A program made the translations under genes and the position numbers. Of a stretch of 64,000 bases of DNA, positions 28,386-37,597 are shown piece after piece (position 1 is the first letter of the stretch; each line of letters starts with the position of its first letter). This DNA comes from Xanthomonas sp. F10 (GTDB taxonomy: Bacteria > Pseudomonadota > Gammaproteobacteria > Xanthomonadales > Xanthomonadaceae): the NCBI RefSeq assembly GCF_014206815.1, contig NZ_JACHNP010000002.1:1178001-1242000 (forward strand), given 5' to 3'. The notes under the pieces were generated by a model that was given only the letters and a program-made list of their open reading frames with translations, made no database searches and was not told the origin of the DNA.

Positions 28386-30029
28386 ATGCGCAGCGAACTG
28401 CTCGATGCCGACCGTGGCGGCGACCAGCCGCTGGTGCTGGCGGTGGACCTGGGAACCTCCGGCTGCAAGTGCGCGTTGGTCACCCTGGACGGCCAGGTGA
28501 TCGCCTGGGCGTTCGAACCGGTGCCGCTGCACGTGCACGGGGTCTGCGCCGAGCAGGATCCGCGCGACTGGTGGAACGCGCTGCTGGTCACCGCCGCGGC
28601 GGTGCTGCAAGGGGGCGAGGCGCTGCGCCGGCGGGTGACCGCGGTGTGCTGCTCGACCCAGGGCGAGTGCACCGTGTGCGTGGACCGCGATGGCGGTGCG
28701 CTGGGCAACGCCATGCTGTGGCTGGACATGCGCGGGCAGGCGGCGATCGCGCGGCGCCTGCGCGGGCGCTGGCTCAACGTGCGCGGCTACGCGCCGCTGA
28801 AGCTGCTGCGCTGGCTGCGCCTGAGCGGCGGCGCGCCGGCCGGCAGCGGCAAGGATTGCGCCGGCCACATCGCCTACCTGCGCGACCACGAACCGCAGCG
28901 CTACCAGCGCACGCACAAGTTCCTCAACGCGCTGGACTATCTCAACCTGCGCCTGACTGGACGTTTCTGCGCCACCGCCGATTCGGTGCTCACCACCTGG
29001 GTCACCGACAACCGCGACCCGATGCGGATCCGCTACGACGACGGCCTGCTGCGCCTGCTCGGCATCGAGCGCGACAAGCTGCCGGACCTGGTGGCCTCGA
29101 CCGAGCTGCTGGGGCCGCTGCTGCCGGGCGTGGCCGCGCAACTGGGCCTGTCGCCACAGACCCGGGTGATCGCCGGCGCCATCGACAACTCGGCGGTGGC
29201 GGTGGCCGCGGCGGTCGAGGACTACGCCTCGCATCTGTACCTCGGCACCTCGTCGTGGCTTGGCGCGCACGTGCCGCGGATGAAGACCGACGTGTTCAGC
29301 AATATCGCCGCCGTGCCGTGCGCGGTGGGTGGGCGCTACCTGGCCACCGCGCTGCAGTCCACCGCCGGCGCCAACCTGTCGTTCCTGCGCGACCGCATCC
29401 TGTTCCATCCGGACGAGCTGCTTCGCGACGAGGAGCGCCCGGACGTGTACGAGGTGCTCAACGTGATCGCCGCGCGGGTGCCGGCGGGCGCCAACGGCCT
29501 GGTGTACATGCCGTGGCTGTTCGGCGAGCGCACCCCGGTGGAGGACCACAGCCTGCGCGCCGGGCTGGTCAACCTGTCGCTGATGCACACCCGCGAGGAC
29601 ATCATCCGCGCCTTCATGGAAGGGGTGGCGTTGAACACGCGCTGGATGATGGAGCCGTTCGCGCGCCTGCTCGGCCGCGATCCCGGGGTGGTCGCCGCGG
29701 TCGGCGGCGGCGCGCAGTCGGACCTGTGGTGCCAGATCATCGCCGACGTCAGCGGCCAGCCGATCCGGCAACTGCACAACCCGATCCAGGCCAATGCGAT
29801 CGGCGCCACCTTCATCGCCGGCGTGGGCCTGGGCCGGCTGCGCTTCGCCGACTTGCCGGCGCTGCAACGTGCGCGCCGGGTGTACGAACCGTCTGCGGCC
29901 ACGCGCGCGCTGTACGACGACCGCTATGCGACGTTCCGCGAGTTGCAGCGCACCCTCGCGCCGATCTACCGGCGCATGAATCCCCTTCCCGAGTGCGTGC
30001 CGGAGGTTCCCCAGCATGTTTGCCCATGA
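28386..30029 (+). CDS. FGGY-family carbohydrate kinase
   Basis: 547 residues. FGGY kinases phosphorylate sugars or polyols such as xylulose, glycerol or ribulose. The actin-like ATPase fold shows LAVDLGTSGCKCALV near the start, TQGECTVCVDRDG, AGAIDNSAVAVAAAVED with the catalytic Asp, and VGGGAQSDLWCQIIADV, the family's second signature. Length matches xylulokinase-type enzymes. The exact sugar is not readable. It overlaps the aldolase gene by 14 bases. Confidence 0.88.
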   Translation: MRSELLDADRGGDQPLVLAVDLGTSGCKCALVTLDGQVIAWAFEPVPLHVHGVCAEQDPRDWWNALLVTAAAVLQGGEALRRRVTAVCCSTQGECTVCVDRDGGALGNAMLWLDMRGQAAIARRLRGRWLNVRGYAPLKLLRWLRLSGGAPAGSGKDCAGHIAYLRDHEPQRYQRTHKFLNALDYLNLRLTGRFCATADSVLTTWVTDNRDPMRIRYDDGLLRLLGIERDKLPDLVASTELLGPLLPGVAAQLGLSPQTRVIAGAIDNSAVAVAAAVEDYASHLYLGTSSWLGAHVPRMKTDVFSNIAAVPCAVGGRYLATALQSTAGANLSFLRDRILFHPDELLRDEERPDVYEVLNVIAARVPAGANGLVYMPWLFGERTPVEDHSLRAGLVNLSLMHTREDIIRAFMEGVALNTRWMMEPFARLLGRDPGVVAAVGGGAQSDLWCQIIADVSGQPIRQLHNPIQANAIGATFIAGVGLGRLRFADLPALQRARRVYEPSAATRALYDDRYATFRELQRTLAPIYRRMNPLPECVPEVPQHVCP

Positions 30030-30657
30030 ACAACGCGCGCGCGTGGTCGCGCTGTGCGTGGAACTGTCGCGGCGCGGCTACCTGGCCGGGACCGGCGGCA
30101 ACGTCGCCTTGCGCCTGGACGCCGAGCGCTTCGCGGTGACGCCGTCGGCCACCGATTACCTGGCGATGCGCGCCGAGGACATCTGCGTGGTGCGCCTGGC
30201 CGACCTGCGGCAACTGGACGGCGCCGCCACGCCGTCGGTGGAGACCGGCCTGCATGCGCAGGTGCTGCGCCGCCGGCCCGACGTGGCCTGCAGCATCCAC
30301 ACCCATCAGCCGGTGGCCAGCGCCTGCGCGCTGCTCGGTGCGGCGCTGCCGGTGGAGGACCCGGCGTTGCAGGTGGCGATCGGCCACAGCGTGCCGATGG
30401 TCGGTTACTTCCCGTCCGGCACCGGGCTGTTGGCCTGGTTGCTGGCGCGGCAACTGCGCCCATCGCGCAATGCCTATCTGATGCGCAACCACGGCGTGCT
30501 GTGCTGCGGCCGCAGCCTGGAGCAGGCGGTGGCGGCGGTCGATGCGCTGGAGCAGGTGGCGCGCGAACACCTGACGCGCCGCATCCGCCGCCGCGCCCTG
30601 CACGACACCGGCCTGGCCGCGCCGTTGCGCGCCGTTCTCACTGCCCTGGAGGCCTGA
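30016..30657 (+). CDS. Class II aldolase/adducin family protein, active-site complete
   Basis: 213 residues, like L-fuculose-phosphate or L-ribulose-phosphate enzymes. Zinc ligands are His95 and His97 (SIHTHQ) and His159 (MRNHGVL); Glu76 (SVETGLHA) is the expected catalytic acid. GTGGNVALR near residue 27 is the phosphate-binding loop region. With the kinase upstream it can cleave or epimerise a phosphorylated sugar. It overlaps the kinase stop and lies four bases before the aminotransferase. Confidence 0.88.
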   Translation: MFAHEQRARVVALCVELSRRGYLAGTGGNVALRLDAERFAVTPSATDYLAMRAEDICVVRLADLRQLDGAATPSVETGLHAQVLRRRPDVACSIHTHQPVASACALLGAALPVEDPALQVAIGHSVPMVGYFPSGTGLLAWLLARQLRPSRNAYLMRNHGVLCCGRSLEQAVAAVDALEQVAREHLTRRIRRRALHDTGLAAPLRAVLTALEA

Positions 30658-30661
30658 GCGC

Positions 30662-32155
30662 ATGCACGCCCTTTCCGTTTCCGTTCCCCCGAGCCCGGCA
30701 CCGACCATGAGCCAGACCCCCGCCATTTCGCAATGGCCCGATGTGGACCAGTTGTACGCGCGCTTCCATGCGCTGGTGAACCAGCCGATGCGGCCGATCG
30801 GCGCCGCCGGCATGGCCAAGGTGATGCGCTACTTCGACGAGCGTTGCCAGGGCTCCAGGCGCCTGGGCGATGCGGCCAAGCAGGTGATCCCCGGCGGCGT
30901 GCAGCACAACCTGGCGTTCAACCATCCGTTCCCGCTGGCCATGCACAGCGCCGAGGGCGCGTACCTGACCGACGTGGACGGCAACCGCTATATCGACTTC
31001 CTGCAGGCCGGCGGCCCGACCCTGCTCGGATCCAATCCGCCGGAACTGCGCGAACACGTGCAGGCGGTGCTGGACCAGTGCGGCCCGGTGACCGGCCTGC
31101 TGCACGAGTACGAGGTCAAGCTGGCCGAACTGGTCTGCGCCAGCATGCCGGCGGTGGAGATGCTGCGCTTGCTCGGCTCCGGCACCGAGGCGGTGATGGG
31201 TGCGGTGCGCCTGGCCCGCACCCACACCCGCAAGAAATGGATCATCAAGATCGGCGGCGCCTACCACGGCTGGAGCGACCAACTGGTGTACGGCATGCGC
31301 CTGCCGGGCACCGGGCGCATGGAGGCGATCGGCATCCCGCGTGGCGCCACCGCCTACACCCAGGAATGCCATCCCAACGATCTGGAGGCATTGCGCCGCA
31401 AGCTGCAGCTCAACCGCCTGCGCGGCGGCACCGCGGCGGTGCTGCTGGAACCGCTGGGGCCGGAGAGCGGCACGCGGCCGGTGCATCACGACTACAACCG
31501 GCAGGTGCGCACGCTCTGCGACGAGTTCGGCGCGCTGCTGATCTTCGACGAGGTGGTCACCGGCTTCCGGCTCGGCCCGGGCGGCGCGCAGGGCTACTTC
31601 GGGGTCCTGCCGGACATCACCGTGCTCGGCAAATGCCTGGCCGGCGGCTATCCGATGGCCGGGGCGATCGGCGGGCGCCGCGAGGTGATGATGAGCCTGG
31701 TCGGCGGCATCGGCACCACCGCGCGGCGGGCCTTCGTCGGCGGCACGCTGTCGGCCAATCCGCTGTCCTGCGTGGCCGGCTACCACGCCTTGCTGGAGGC
31801 GCAGCGCAGCGACGCCGCCGGCCAGGCCGGCCGCGCCGGCGATCGCCTGCGGCAGGGCCTGGAGGCGATCATCCGCCGTCTCGGCCTGCCGTACGTGGTC
31901 TACAACATGGGCTCGATCGTGCACCTGCAGACCTCCGGCGTGCTGCTGCTGGACACCGGCAACCTGTACAAGCTGTGGCGCGTGCGCAACGAGGCCAAGC
32001 AGCGCAAGCACATGATGGAGGAGATGGGCGCGGCGTACTCCGCGCACGGGCTGATCACCCTGGCCGGCAGCCGCATCTACACCAGCCGCGCCGATACCGA
32101 TGCGGTGGTGGACGAAGCGCTGAACCGCTTCGACGACGTGTTCAAGCTGGTGTAG
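30662..32155 (+). CDS. Class III aminotransferase, glutamate-1-semialdehyde aminomutase-like
   Basis: 497 residues, PLP-dependent. Motifs: AAKQVIPGGVQHN, LGSGTEAVMGAVRLAR, GAYHGWSDQ, LIFDEVVTGFR and the PLP lysine in ITVLGKCLAGGYPMAGAIGG. The family includes GSA aminomutase (haem synthesis) and other transaminases. The roughly 60-residue longer N-terminus and the operon context make a haem role unlikely. The start is ATG 30662, with GGAGG upstream, or ATG 30707 (MSQTPAISQ), which has a weaker site. It probably moves an amino group on the same carbon skeleton handled by the kinase and aldolase. Confidence 0.85.
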   Translation: MHALSVSVPPSPAPTMSQTPAISQWPDVDQLYARFHALVNQPMRPIGAAGMAKVMRYFDERCQGSRRLGDAAKQVIPGGVQHNLAFNHPFPLAMHSAEGAYLTDVDGNRYIDFLQAGGPTLLGSNPPELREHVQAVLDQCGPVTGLLHEYEVKLAELVCASMPAVEMLRLLGSGTEAVMGAVRLARTHTRKKWIIKIGGAYHGWSDQLVYGMRLPGTGRMEAIGIPRGATAYTQECHPNDLEALRRKLQLNRLRGGTAAVLLEPLGPESGTRPVHHDYNRQVRTLCDEFGALLIFDEVVTGFRLGPGGAQGYFGVLPDITVLGKCLAGGYPMAGAIGGRREVMMSLVGGIGTTARRAFVGGTLSANPLSCVAGYHALLEAQRSDAAGQAGRAGDRLRQGLEAIIRRLGLPYVVYNMGSIVHLQTSGVLLLDTGNLYKLWRVRNEAKQRKHMMEEMGAAYSAHGLITLAGSRIYTSRADTDAVVDEALNRFDDVFKLV

Positions 32156-32158
32156 CGC

Positions 32159-32797
32159 ATGCCCACCCTCTCGCACATCGAATCGCTGTGGCTGCACACC
32201 CGCGAGCGGCTCGTGGCCAAGCGCCTGCTCGGCGACGATGCGGCAGCGCTGGCGCTGCGCTGTCCGGGCAGCACGGCGATGTGCTGCGGCGCGCTCGATG
32301 CGGAGCGGCCGCAGTGGCTGGACTGGCGCGACCCGGCGCTGCCGGCGGCGGCGCAGGTGCACGCGCAGGTGTACCTGCGGCGTCCCGACGTCGGTGCCAG
32401 CGCCTGGTCGGCGGGCGCGTTCGGCCATCGCCTGGCCGATGTCGGCGGCGTGCTGCCGCAGGTGTTCGACGAGCAGGCCCGGCACATCGGGCCGATGCCG
32501 GCGCCTTTTTCTGCGGTCGAGGCGTTGGCGACGGCGCCGCCGGCAGGCGGCAGCGTGCTGCTGCTCGGCGCACGCCCGCTGTGTCTGGGCATCACCGCGC
32601 AGCGGCTGGCGTTGAACGTGGAGTTGTTCGAGAAATGCGCCAAGGCCTACGTGCTCGCCGCCGCCACCGGCGGCCAGGTGCGGGAGTTGCCTTGGTGGGT
32701 CCGGCGCATCGCCAACGGGCGGCTGCGCAAGGACCAGATGCGTGCCGCCGCGGCCTTCGCCGCTGGCGAATTGCCGGCCGAAAGCAAAGGCTACTGA
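32159..32797 (+). CDS. Degenerate class II aldolase-like protein without zinc ligands
   Basis: 212 residues. Alignment by eye with the aldolase at 30016: AQVHAQVYLRRPDVGASAWSA matches GLHAQVLRRRPDVACSIHTH (each in part). His95 and His97 become Trp83 and Ala85. NHG becomes ARP (His159 to Arg139), and the catalytic Glu76 becomes Ala64. The C-terminal half (LFEKCAKAYVLAAATGG) keeps the aldolase helix pattern. It therefore looks like a non-metal paralogue, perhaps a regulatory or scaffolding subunit. It is intact, not a broken gene, starts three bases after the aminotransferase stop, and has the same codon bias as its neighbours. Confidence 0.72.
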   Translation: MPTLSHIESLWLHTRERLVAKRLLGDDAAALALRCPGSTAMCCGALDAERPQWLDWRDPALPAAAQVHAQVYLRRPDVGASAWSAGAFGHRLADVGGVLPQVFDEQARHIGPMPAPFSAVEALATAPPAGGSVLLLGARPLCLGITAQRLALNVELFEKCAKAYVLAAATGGQVRELPWWVRRIANGRLRKDQMRAAAAFAAGELPAESKGY

Positions 32798-32809
32798 GGG
32801 TCCACCGCG

Positions 32810-34033
32810 ATGACCGCCACGCCATCCCCGTCTTCCATCGCGCCAACCGCCGTCCAGGCGAAGCGTCCGCTCGCTGCGGCGTTGTCGATCGGCGCCATCG
32901 CCCTGCTGATCCTCGGCGTACAGCCGATCGTGCTCGGCGCACTGGTCGAGCAGCGCCTGATCACGCTGCCAGGGTTGGGCGTGGTGGCGATGGGCGAGAT
33001 CATCGCGCTGGGCATCGGCGTGGCGCTGGGCGATGCGCTGCTGCCGGTGTCCTGGCAGCGCACCACCGCGATCGTGGCGGCGCTGCTCGCGGCGCTGCTG
33101 AATCTGGCCACGGTGCAGGCGCAGGGCGATGCCGCCTTCGTCGCGCTGCGCGCGGCCGCCGGCCTGGCCGAGGGCCTGCTGGTCTGGGTCGCCACGGTCA
33201 GCATCGTGCGCGCGGCGACGCCGGACCGGACCACCGCAGTGTTCATGGTGCTGCAGGCCTTGGCGCAGATCGCGCTGGCGGCGGCGCTGGCGCTGTGGGT
33301 GTTGCCGGCGGCCGGCTGGAAGGGCGGCTTCGTCGCCATGGCCGCGACGTGCCTGCTGGTGCTGCCGCTGGCGGCGGCACTGACCGCGCCAGCGTCCCTG
33401 GCGTCCGCAGCCATTGCGCAGTGCGCGACGACCGCCACCGCCAGGTTGCGCTGGTCGCCGGCGACGCTGGCGCCGCTGCTGGTGGCGTTCCTGCAGATGT
33501 CGGCGATCGGCGCGCTGTGGGCCTACCTGGAACCGCTGGCGCTGCGTGCGGGGCTGGACGCGCATGCGGCGCAACTGCAGACCTCATGGGTGCTGGGCAT
33601 GCAGATCGCCGGCGGACTGGCGGCGATCTACTGGGTGCGGCGGCTGTCGGTGACGGCGACCCTGACCCTGGGCAGCCTGGTGCTGTGCCTGGTGGCCGCG
33701 TCCATGTATCGGGTTCCCGGCAATCCGGCACTCGGGTTCGCGGCGGTGTGCGTGGCGTTCGGCTTCGCCTGGATGTTCCTGATGCCGTTCCATGTCGGCC
33801 TGGCGCTGCGCGCCGATGCGCAGGGCCGGGTGGCGGTGCTGGTGCCGGCCGCGCAATTGATCGGCTCGGCCTGCGGGCCGTTGCTGGCCTCGCTGTTGCT
33901 GCACGCCGACGATCCGGCACCGGTGCCGCTGGTCGGCCTGGGCTTCGCGCTGGCGGCGGCGCTGCTGGCGCTGTGGATCGGCCGGCGGCAACGCGGCCCG
34001 GTCGCCGTGCAGGCCGGTTCGCATGCGCGGTGA
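32810..34033 (+). CDS. MFS transporter
   Basis: 407 residues with about twelve membrane segments. The pattern suits a major facilitator, including a central hydrophilic loop near residue 205. No drug- or sugar-specific motif is clear. It starts 12 bases after the degenerate aldolase gene and so belongs to the cluster; it probably moves the pathway's substrate or product across the inner membrane. The first ATG (MTATPSPSSIAPTAVQ) gives a plausible cytoplasmic N-terminus. Confidence 0.83.
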   Translation: MTATPSPSSIAPTAVQAKRPLAAALSIGAIALLILGVQPIVLGALVEQRLITLPGLGVVAMGEIIALGIGVALGDALLPVSWQRTTAIVAALLAALLNLATVQAQGDAAFVALRAAAGLAEGLLVWVATVSIVRAATPDRTTAVFMVLQALAQIALAAALALWVLPAAGWKGGFVAMAATCLLVLPLAAALTAPASLASAAIAQCATTATARLRWSPATLAPLLVAFLQMSAIGALWAYLEPLALRAGLDAHAAQLQTSWVLGMQIAGGLAAIYWVRRLSVTATLTLGSLVLCLVAASMYRVPGNPALGFAAVCVAFGFAWMFLMPFHVGLALRADAQGRVAVLVPAAQLIGSACGPLLASLLLHADDPAPVPLVGLGFALAAALLALWIGRRQRGPVAVQAGSHAR

Positions 34034-34132
34034 TCGCGGCCGCGACGCGTGCCCGTCGGGCGCGCGTGGCGCGGGGCAGGGCGCTGCCCTGCGCCATGTG
34101 GCTGTCGACGTCAGGCAGGCTGGAGAACGGTG

Positions 34133-35575
34133 ATGTCGCCTGAGCCCGTGCAGGACACCGCGCCGGAGACGATCGCGGCGCTGTTCGCCGCGCAGCAGGC
34201 CACCGCGCTGGCTTGGCGCGGCTCGTCGGCGAACGCGCGGCGCGCGCATCTGCGGGCGCTGCGCGATGCGTTGCTGGCGCGGCGGCAGGCGTTGATCGCC
34301 GCCTTCGCCGCCGATTTCGCCAAGCCTGCGCTGGAAGTGGAATTGACCGAGCTGCTGCCGGTGGTCGACGAGATCGCCACCGCCATCGCGCAGCTGCCGC
34401 GCTGGATGCGGCCGCGCAAGGTCGCGCCGACCCTGCTGGCCCTGGGCACACGCGCGCGCATCGCCTACCAGCCCAAGGGCCGCTGCCTGATCATCGGGCC
34501 CTGGAACTATCCGGTGGCCACCGTGCTGGGGCCGCTGGTATCGGCGCTGGCCGCCGGCAACACCGCGCTGATCAAGCCGTCCGAATTCACGCCGCAGGTC
34601 AACGCAGTGCTGCAGGCGGTGCTGGAGGAGGCGTTCGCGCCGGAGGAAGTGGCGCTGGTGCAGGGCGGTGCGGCGACCGCGCAGGCCTTGCTGGCGTGTC
34701 CGTTCGACCATGTGTTCTTCACCGGCTCGGCGTCGGTGGGCCGGCAGGTGATGGCCGCGGCAGCGCGGCAGTTGACCCCGGTGACGCTGGAGCTGGGCGG
34801 CAAGTCGCCGGTGATCGTCGACCGCAGCGCCGACCTGCGCCGCGCCGCCGAGGTGATCGTCTGGGCCAAGCTGGTCAACGCCGGACAGACCTGCATCGCA
34901 CCGGATACCTTGTTCGTGCATCGCGATGTCAGCGCGCGCCTGCTCGACCACTGCCGCGCACTGCTGGCGCAGCGCTACGGTGCCCACGCGCAGGCGGTCG
35001 CCGCCAGCCCGCACCTGGCGCGCATGATCCACCCGGCGCACGCCGCGCGCGTGGCCGGCCTGATCGACGAGGCGCGCGCCGGCGGTGCGCAGCTGCTGGC
35101 CGGTGGCGAGCACGACGCGGCGCGGCGCTACGTGGCGCCGACGCTGCTGGCGCAGGTGCCGGCGCAGGCACGGATCGCGCAGGAAGAGATCTTCGGCCCG
35201 GTCCTGCCGGTGGTGGAGTTTGCGCACCTCGACGAGGTGCTCGACCGGCTCGACGCTGCGCCCAAGCCGCTGGCGCTGTATCTGTGGAGCTGCGACCGCG
35301 CCGGCATCGCGCGGGTGCTGGCGCGCACCAGCTCCGGCAGCGCGGTGGTCAACCACTGCCTGCAGCAGTTCGTGCACAGCGGCCTGCCGTTCGGCGGGGT
35401 GGGCGCCTCGGGCTTCGGCAGCGGCCACGGCGTGCATGGCTTCCGCGCCTTCTCGCACGAGCGCGCGCTGCTGCAGGGCGGCCGCCTGCCGATCGTCAAA
35501 GCGTTCTTTCCTCCCTATACGTCCTTGCAGCAGCGCTTGGCGGCCGGCCTCAGCGCTTGGCTGGCGCGGCGCTGA
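34133..35575 (+). CDS. Aldehyde dehydrogenase
   Basis: 480 residues, NAD(P)-dependent. The catalytic Cys254 is in NAGQTCIAPD, and the general-base Glu220 in LELGGKSP. WNYPVATVLGP and FTGSASVGR are cofactor-binding parts. The C-terminus (FPPYTSLQQRLAAGLSAWLARR) is hydrophobic, as in the coniferyl/fatty-aldehyde type, and might touch the membrane. GGAG before ATG 34133 supports the start. It would oxidise an aldehyde released by the aldolase; the substrate is unproven. Confidence 0.9.
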   Translation: MSPEPVQDTAPETIAALFAAQQATALAWRGSSANARRAHLRALRDALLARRQALIAAFAADFAKPALEVELTELLPVVDEIATAIAQLPRWMRPRKVAPTLLALGTRARIAYQPKGRCLIIGPWNYPVATVLGPLVSALAAGNTALIKPSEFTPQVNAVLQAVLEEAFAPEEVALVQGGAATAQALLACPFDHVFFTGSASVGRQVMAAAARQLTPVTLELGGKSPVIVDRSADLRRAAEVIVWAKLVNAGQTCIAPDTLFVHRDVSARLLDHCRALLAQRYGAHAQAVAASPHLARMIHPAHAARVAGLIDEARAGGAQLLAGGEHDAARRYVAPTLLAQVPAQARIAQEEIFGPVLPVVEFAHLDEVLDRLDAAPKPLALYLWSCDRAGIARVLARTSSGSAVVNHCLQQFVHSGLPFGGVGASGFGSGHGVHGFRAFSHERALLQGGRLPIVKAFFPPYTSLQQRLAAGLSAWLARR

Positions 35576-35740
35576 GCAGCGCAGCCGGTGTGCCAGGGGC
35601 GGGCGCGGTAAGATGCGATGCCGGCGCGTGCAGCGACGCTGCGGCACCGTCCGCGCATGCATTGCCGTGGCGATGCATGCCGCCAGATCGACGCAGCGAC
35701 GCCAGCGTGGCGTCTGCCGCTTCACCACCATCGAGATCCC

Positions 35741-36412
35741 ATGCCCGCCGACACGCCGCGTTCCCCCGCACCGCACCGCCCGCGCCTGACCGGGAACAAG
35801 GTGCCGGCCCAGCATCGCGCCACCGAGACCTACGAACAGATCCTCTCGGTCACCGCGCAACTGCTCGGCGATGTCGGCGTGGAGCGGTTGTCCACCAACC
35901 TGGTGTGCGCGCGTGCGGGGCTGACGCCGCCGGCGCTGTACCGCTATTTCCCCAACAAGTACGCGCTGCTGTCGGAACTGGGCCGGCGGCTGATGGAGCG
36001 GCAGAACCAGCTCATCCCCAAGTGGATCACCCGGCAGGCGATGAGCGGCACGCGCGAGGAACTGCAGCGTGCGCTGGCCGGGCTGGTGCTGGATACCTAC
36101 CGCGTCACCAAGGCGACCGAGGGTGGGGTGTGGGTGCTGCGCGCGCTGCGCGCGGTGCCCGCGCTGCAGCAGGTGCGCCTGGATTCGCACGCGCAGGTGA
36201 CCAAAGGCCAGGTGCGCTTTCTCAGTGAGGCCTTCCCCGATGCCGACCCGCGCCAGTTGCGGCTGGTCAGCCGCATCGTGGTCGATCTGATCTACGCGAC
36301 CGTGGAGCTGCTGTTCGACACCCGCCTGAGCGCCCGCGCGGTGGCCGATACCGTGGCAGCGATGATCGCCAGCCATATCGAGCAACTGCGCGACGGGGCC
36401 GCGGCTGGGTGA
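35741..36412 (+). CDS. TetR-family regulator
   Basis: 223 residues. N-terminal helix-turn-helix (TYEQILSVTAQLLGDVGVERL then LVCARAGLTPPALYRYFPNKYALL; each given in part) and a mostly helical ligand-binding C-terminus. It is 165 bases downstream of the aldehyde dehydrogenase in the same direction and most likely controls this cluster as a repressor. The start at 35741 is the ATG closest to the HTH; the frame is open further upstream without protein-like composition. Confidence 0.85.
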   Translation: MPADTPRSPAPHRPRLTGNKVPAQHRATETYEQILSVTAQLLGDVGVERLSTNLVCARAGLTPPALYRYFPNKYALLSELGRRLMERQNQLIPKWITRQAMSGTREELQRALAGLVLDTYRVTKATEGGVWVLRALRAVPALQQVRLDSHAQVTKGQVRFLSEAFPDADPRQLRLVSRIVVDLIYATVELLFDTRLSARAVADTVAAMIASHIEQLRDGAAAG

Positions 36413-36603
36413 GGCGGGGCTGCGGCGTCGGTTCCGGATGTGCGGCATCTGCGTGGCCCACGCAACGCAATCGCAAGGCGCAGCGGCCGATGCCAGCGCG
36501 AACCGCGCGCCACCAAACGGCGGCTTGAGGCCAACTGCAAACGAGGCGTCCGCAGACACGGCGCGACGCCCGCGAGGCGCTGCACGTGCCGGCCCCGACG
36601 GGA

Positions 36604-37500
36604 TCAGGGCGCGGCGGCGAACCTGCCTTCGTCGAGATCCGCGACCAGCGTCGGACCGGTCGGCGTCCAGCCGAGCCTGGCCTGGGTCAGCGCGCTCGAG
36701 GCCGGCATGTCGAGTTGCACGAACATCGCCATCCAGCCGAAATGCGCGGCCGCCTCGCCCGGCGCAATGGATACCACCGGCAGCTTCAGGCCGCGCCCGA
36801 GCGCCTCGGCGATCTCGCGGATGCGCACGCCTTCCTCGCCGACCGCGTGATAGCGCGCGCCGGGCTGCGCCTTCTCGATCGCAAGACGATACAGCCGCAC
36901 CGCGTCGGACAGGTGGCCGGCCGGCCAGCGGTTGCTGCCGTCGCCGACATAGGCGACCACGCCCTTGTCGCGCGCGATCGCCGCCAGCGGGGTGACCAGC
37001 CCTTGCCGAAACGGGGTGTGGACCTGCGGCAGTCGCATCACCGAGACGTTGACGCCGGCCTCGCGCAACGCGTTGCCGGCCTGCTCGGAGGCGATGCGCG
37101 GATTCGGATGTGCGGCGTTGAAGACGTCCTCGCTGGCCGGCTCGCCGTGTTCGCCGCTGCCCACGCCCGTGCCCGAGGTGATCAGCAGCGGGCGATCGGA
37201 GCCCTGCAGCGCCGCGCCCAGGGACGTGATCGCGCGTCCGTCCTTCTCGCAGTTGGCGGCGAAGTTGCTGAAATCATGATCGAACGCCGCATGGATCACC
37301 GCATCGGCCTGGGCGGCACCACGACCCAGGCTGTCCGGATCCTCGAGCGTGCCGTGGTGGACCTCGGCGCCGGCCGCGCGCAGCGCCTGCGCGCCGGCCT
37401 CCGATCGGGTCATGCCGAGCACGCGATGGCCGGCCTGGAGCAGTTCGGGAACCAGCGCCGAGCCGATGAAACCGGTCGCGCCGGTCAGAAAGATACGCAT
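36604..37500 (-). CDS. Extended SDR-family NAD(P)-dependent oxidoreductase
   Basis: 298 residues. Rossmann fold with MRIFLTGATGFIGSALVPELLQ (G-x-x-G-x-x-G) and epimerase-like features; D50-type VHHGTLEDPDSL and VIHAAFDHDFSNFA match the family, but the YxxxK pair is not obvious, since ASEQAGNALREAG occupies that place. Similar genes are often divergent from a MmyB-type regulator and act in stress or xenobiotic reduction. It is divergently transcribed from the regulator at 37598. Confidence 0.82.
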   Translation of the reverse strand: MRIFLTGATGFIGSALVPELLQAGHRVLGMTRSEAGAQALRAAGAEVHHGTLEDPDSLGRGAAQADAVIHAAFDHDFSNFAANCEKDGRAITSLGAALQGSDRPLLITSGTGVGSGEHGEPASEDVFNAAHPNPRIASEQAGNALREAGVNVSVMRLPQVHTPFRQGLVTPLAAIARDKGVVAYVGDGSNRWPAGHLSDAVRLYRLAIEKAQPGARYHAVGEEGVRIREIAEALGRGLKLPVVSIAPGEAAAHFGWMAMFVQLDMPASSALTQARLGWTPTGPTLVADLDEGRFAAAP

Positions 37501-37554
37501 GGTGCACTCCGTTGGGTCAGTCCGAGCGACTCTCCGGCATCTGCTTATCCCGTT

Positions 37555-37592
37555 AAAGTAGTGACGTCATCGTAGTAAAGCGACTAACAGGC
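37555..37592. promoter_or_regulatory. Candidate operator between the SDR gene and the MmyB-type regulator
   Basis: The 97-base divergent gap has an AT-richer core with the palindrome TGACGTCA (37562-37569) flanked by AAAGTAG and GTAGTAAAG. A dimeric regulator could control both genes from here. This is a visual motif, untested. Confidence 0.4.
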
Positions 37593-37597
37593 TTGCC

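Noticed and set aside
30662-32155. hemL (glutamate-1-semialdehyde aminomutase) for the class III aminotransferase
   Set aside because: Extended N-terminus and placement in a kinase/aldolase operon argue for a different substrate.
30638-33574. 978-codon minus-strand frame across the aminotransferase and MFS genes
   Set aside because: It crosses several real genes on the other strand and reads as Arg/Gln/His-rich noise.
33584-36559. 991-codon minus-strand frame over the aldehyde dehydrogenase and TetR genes
   Set aside because: Antisense to intact enzymes with clear active sites; no protein-like order.
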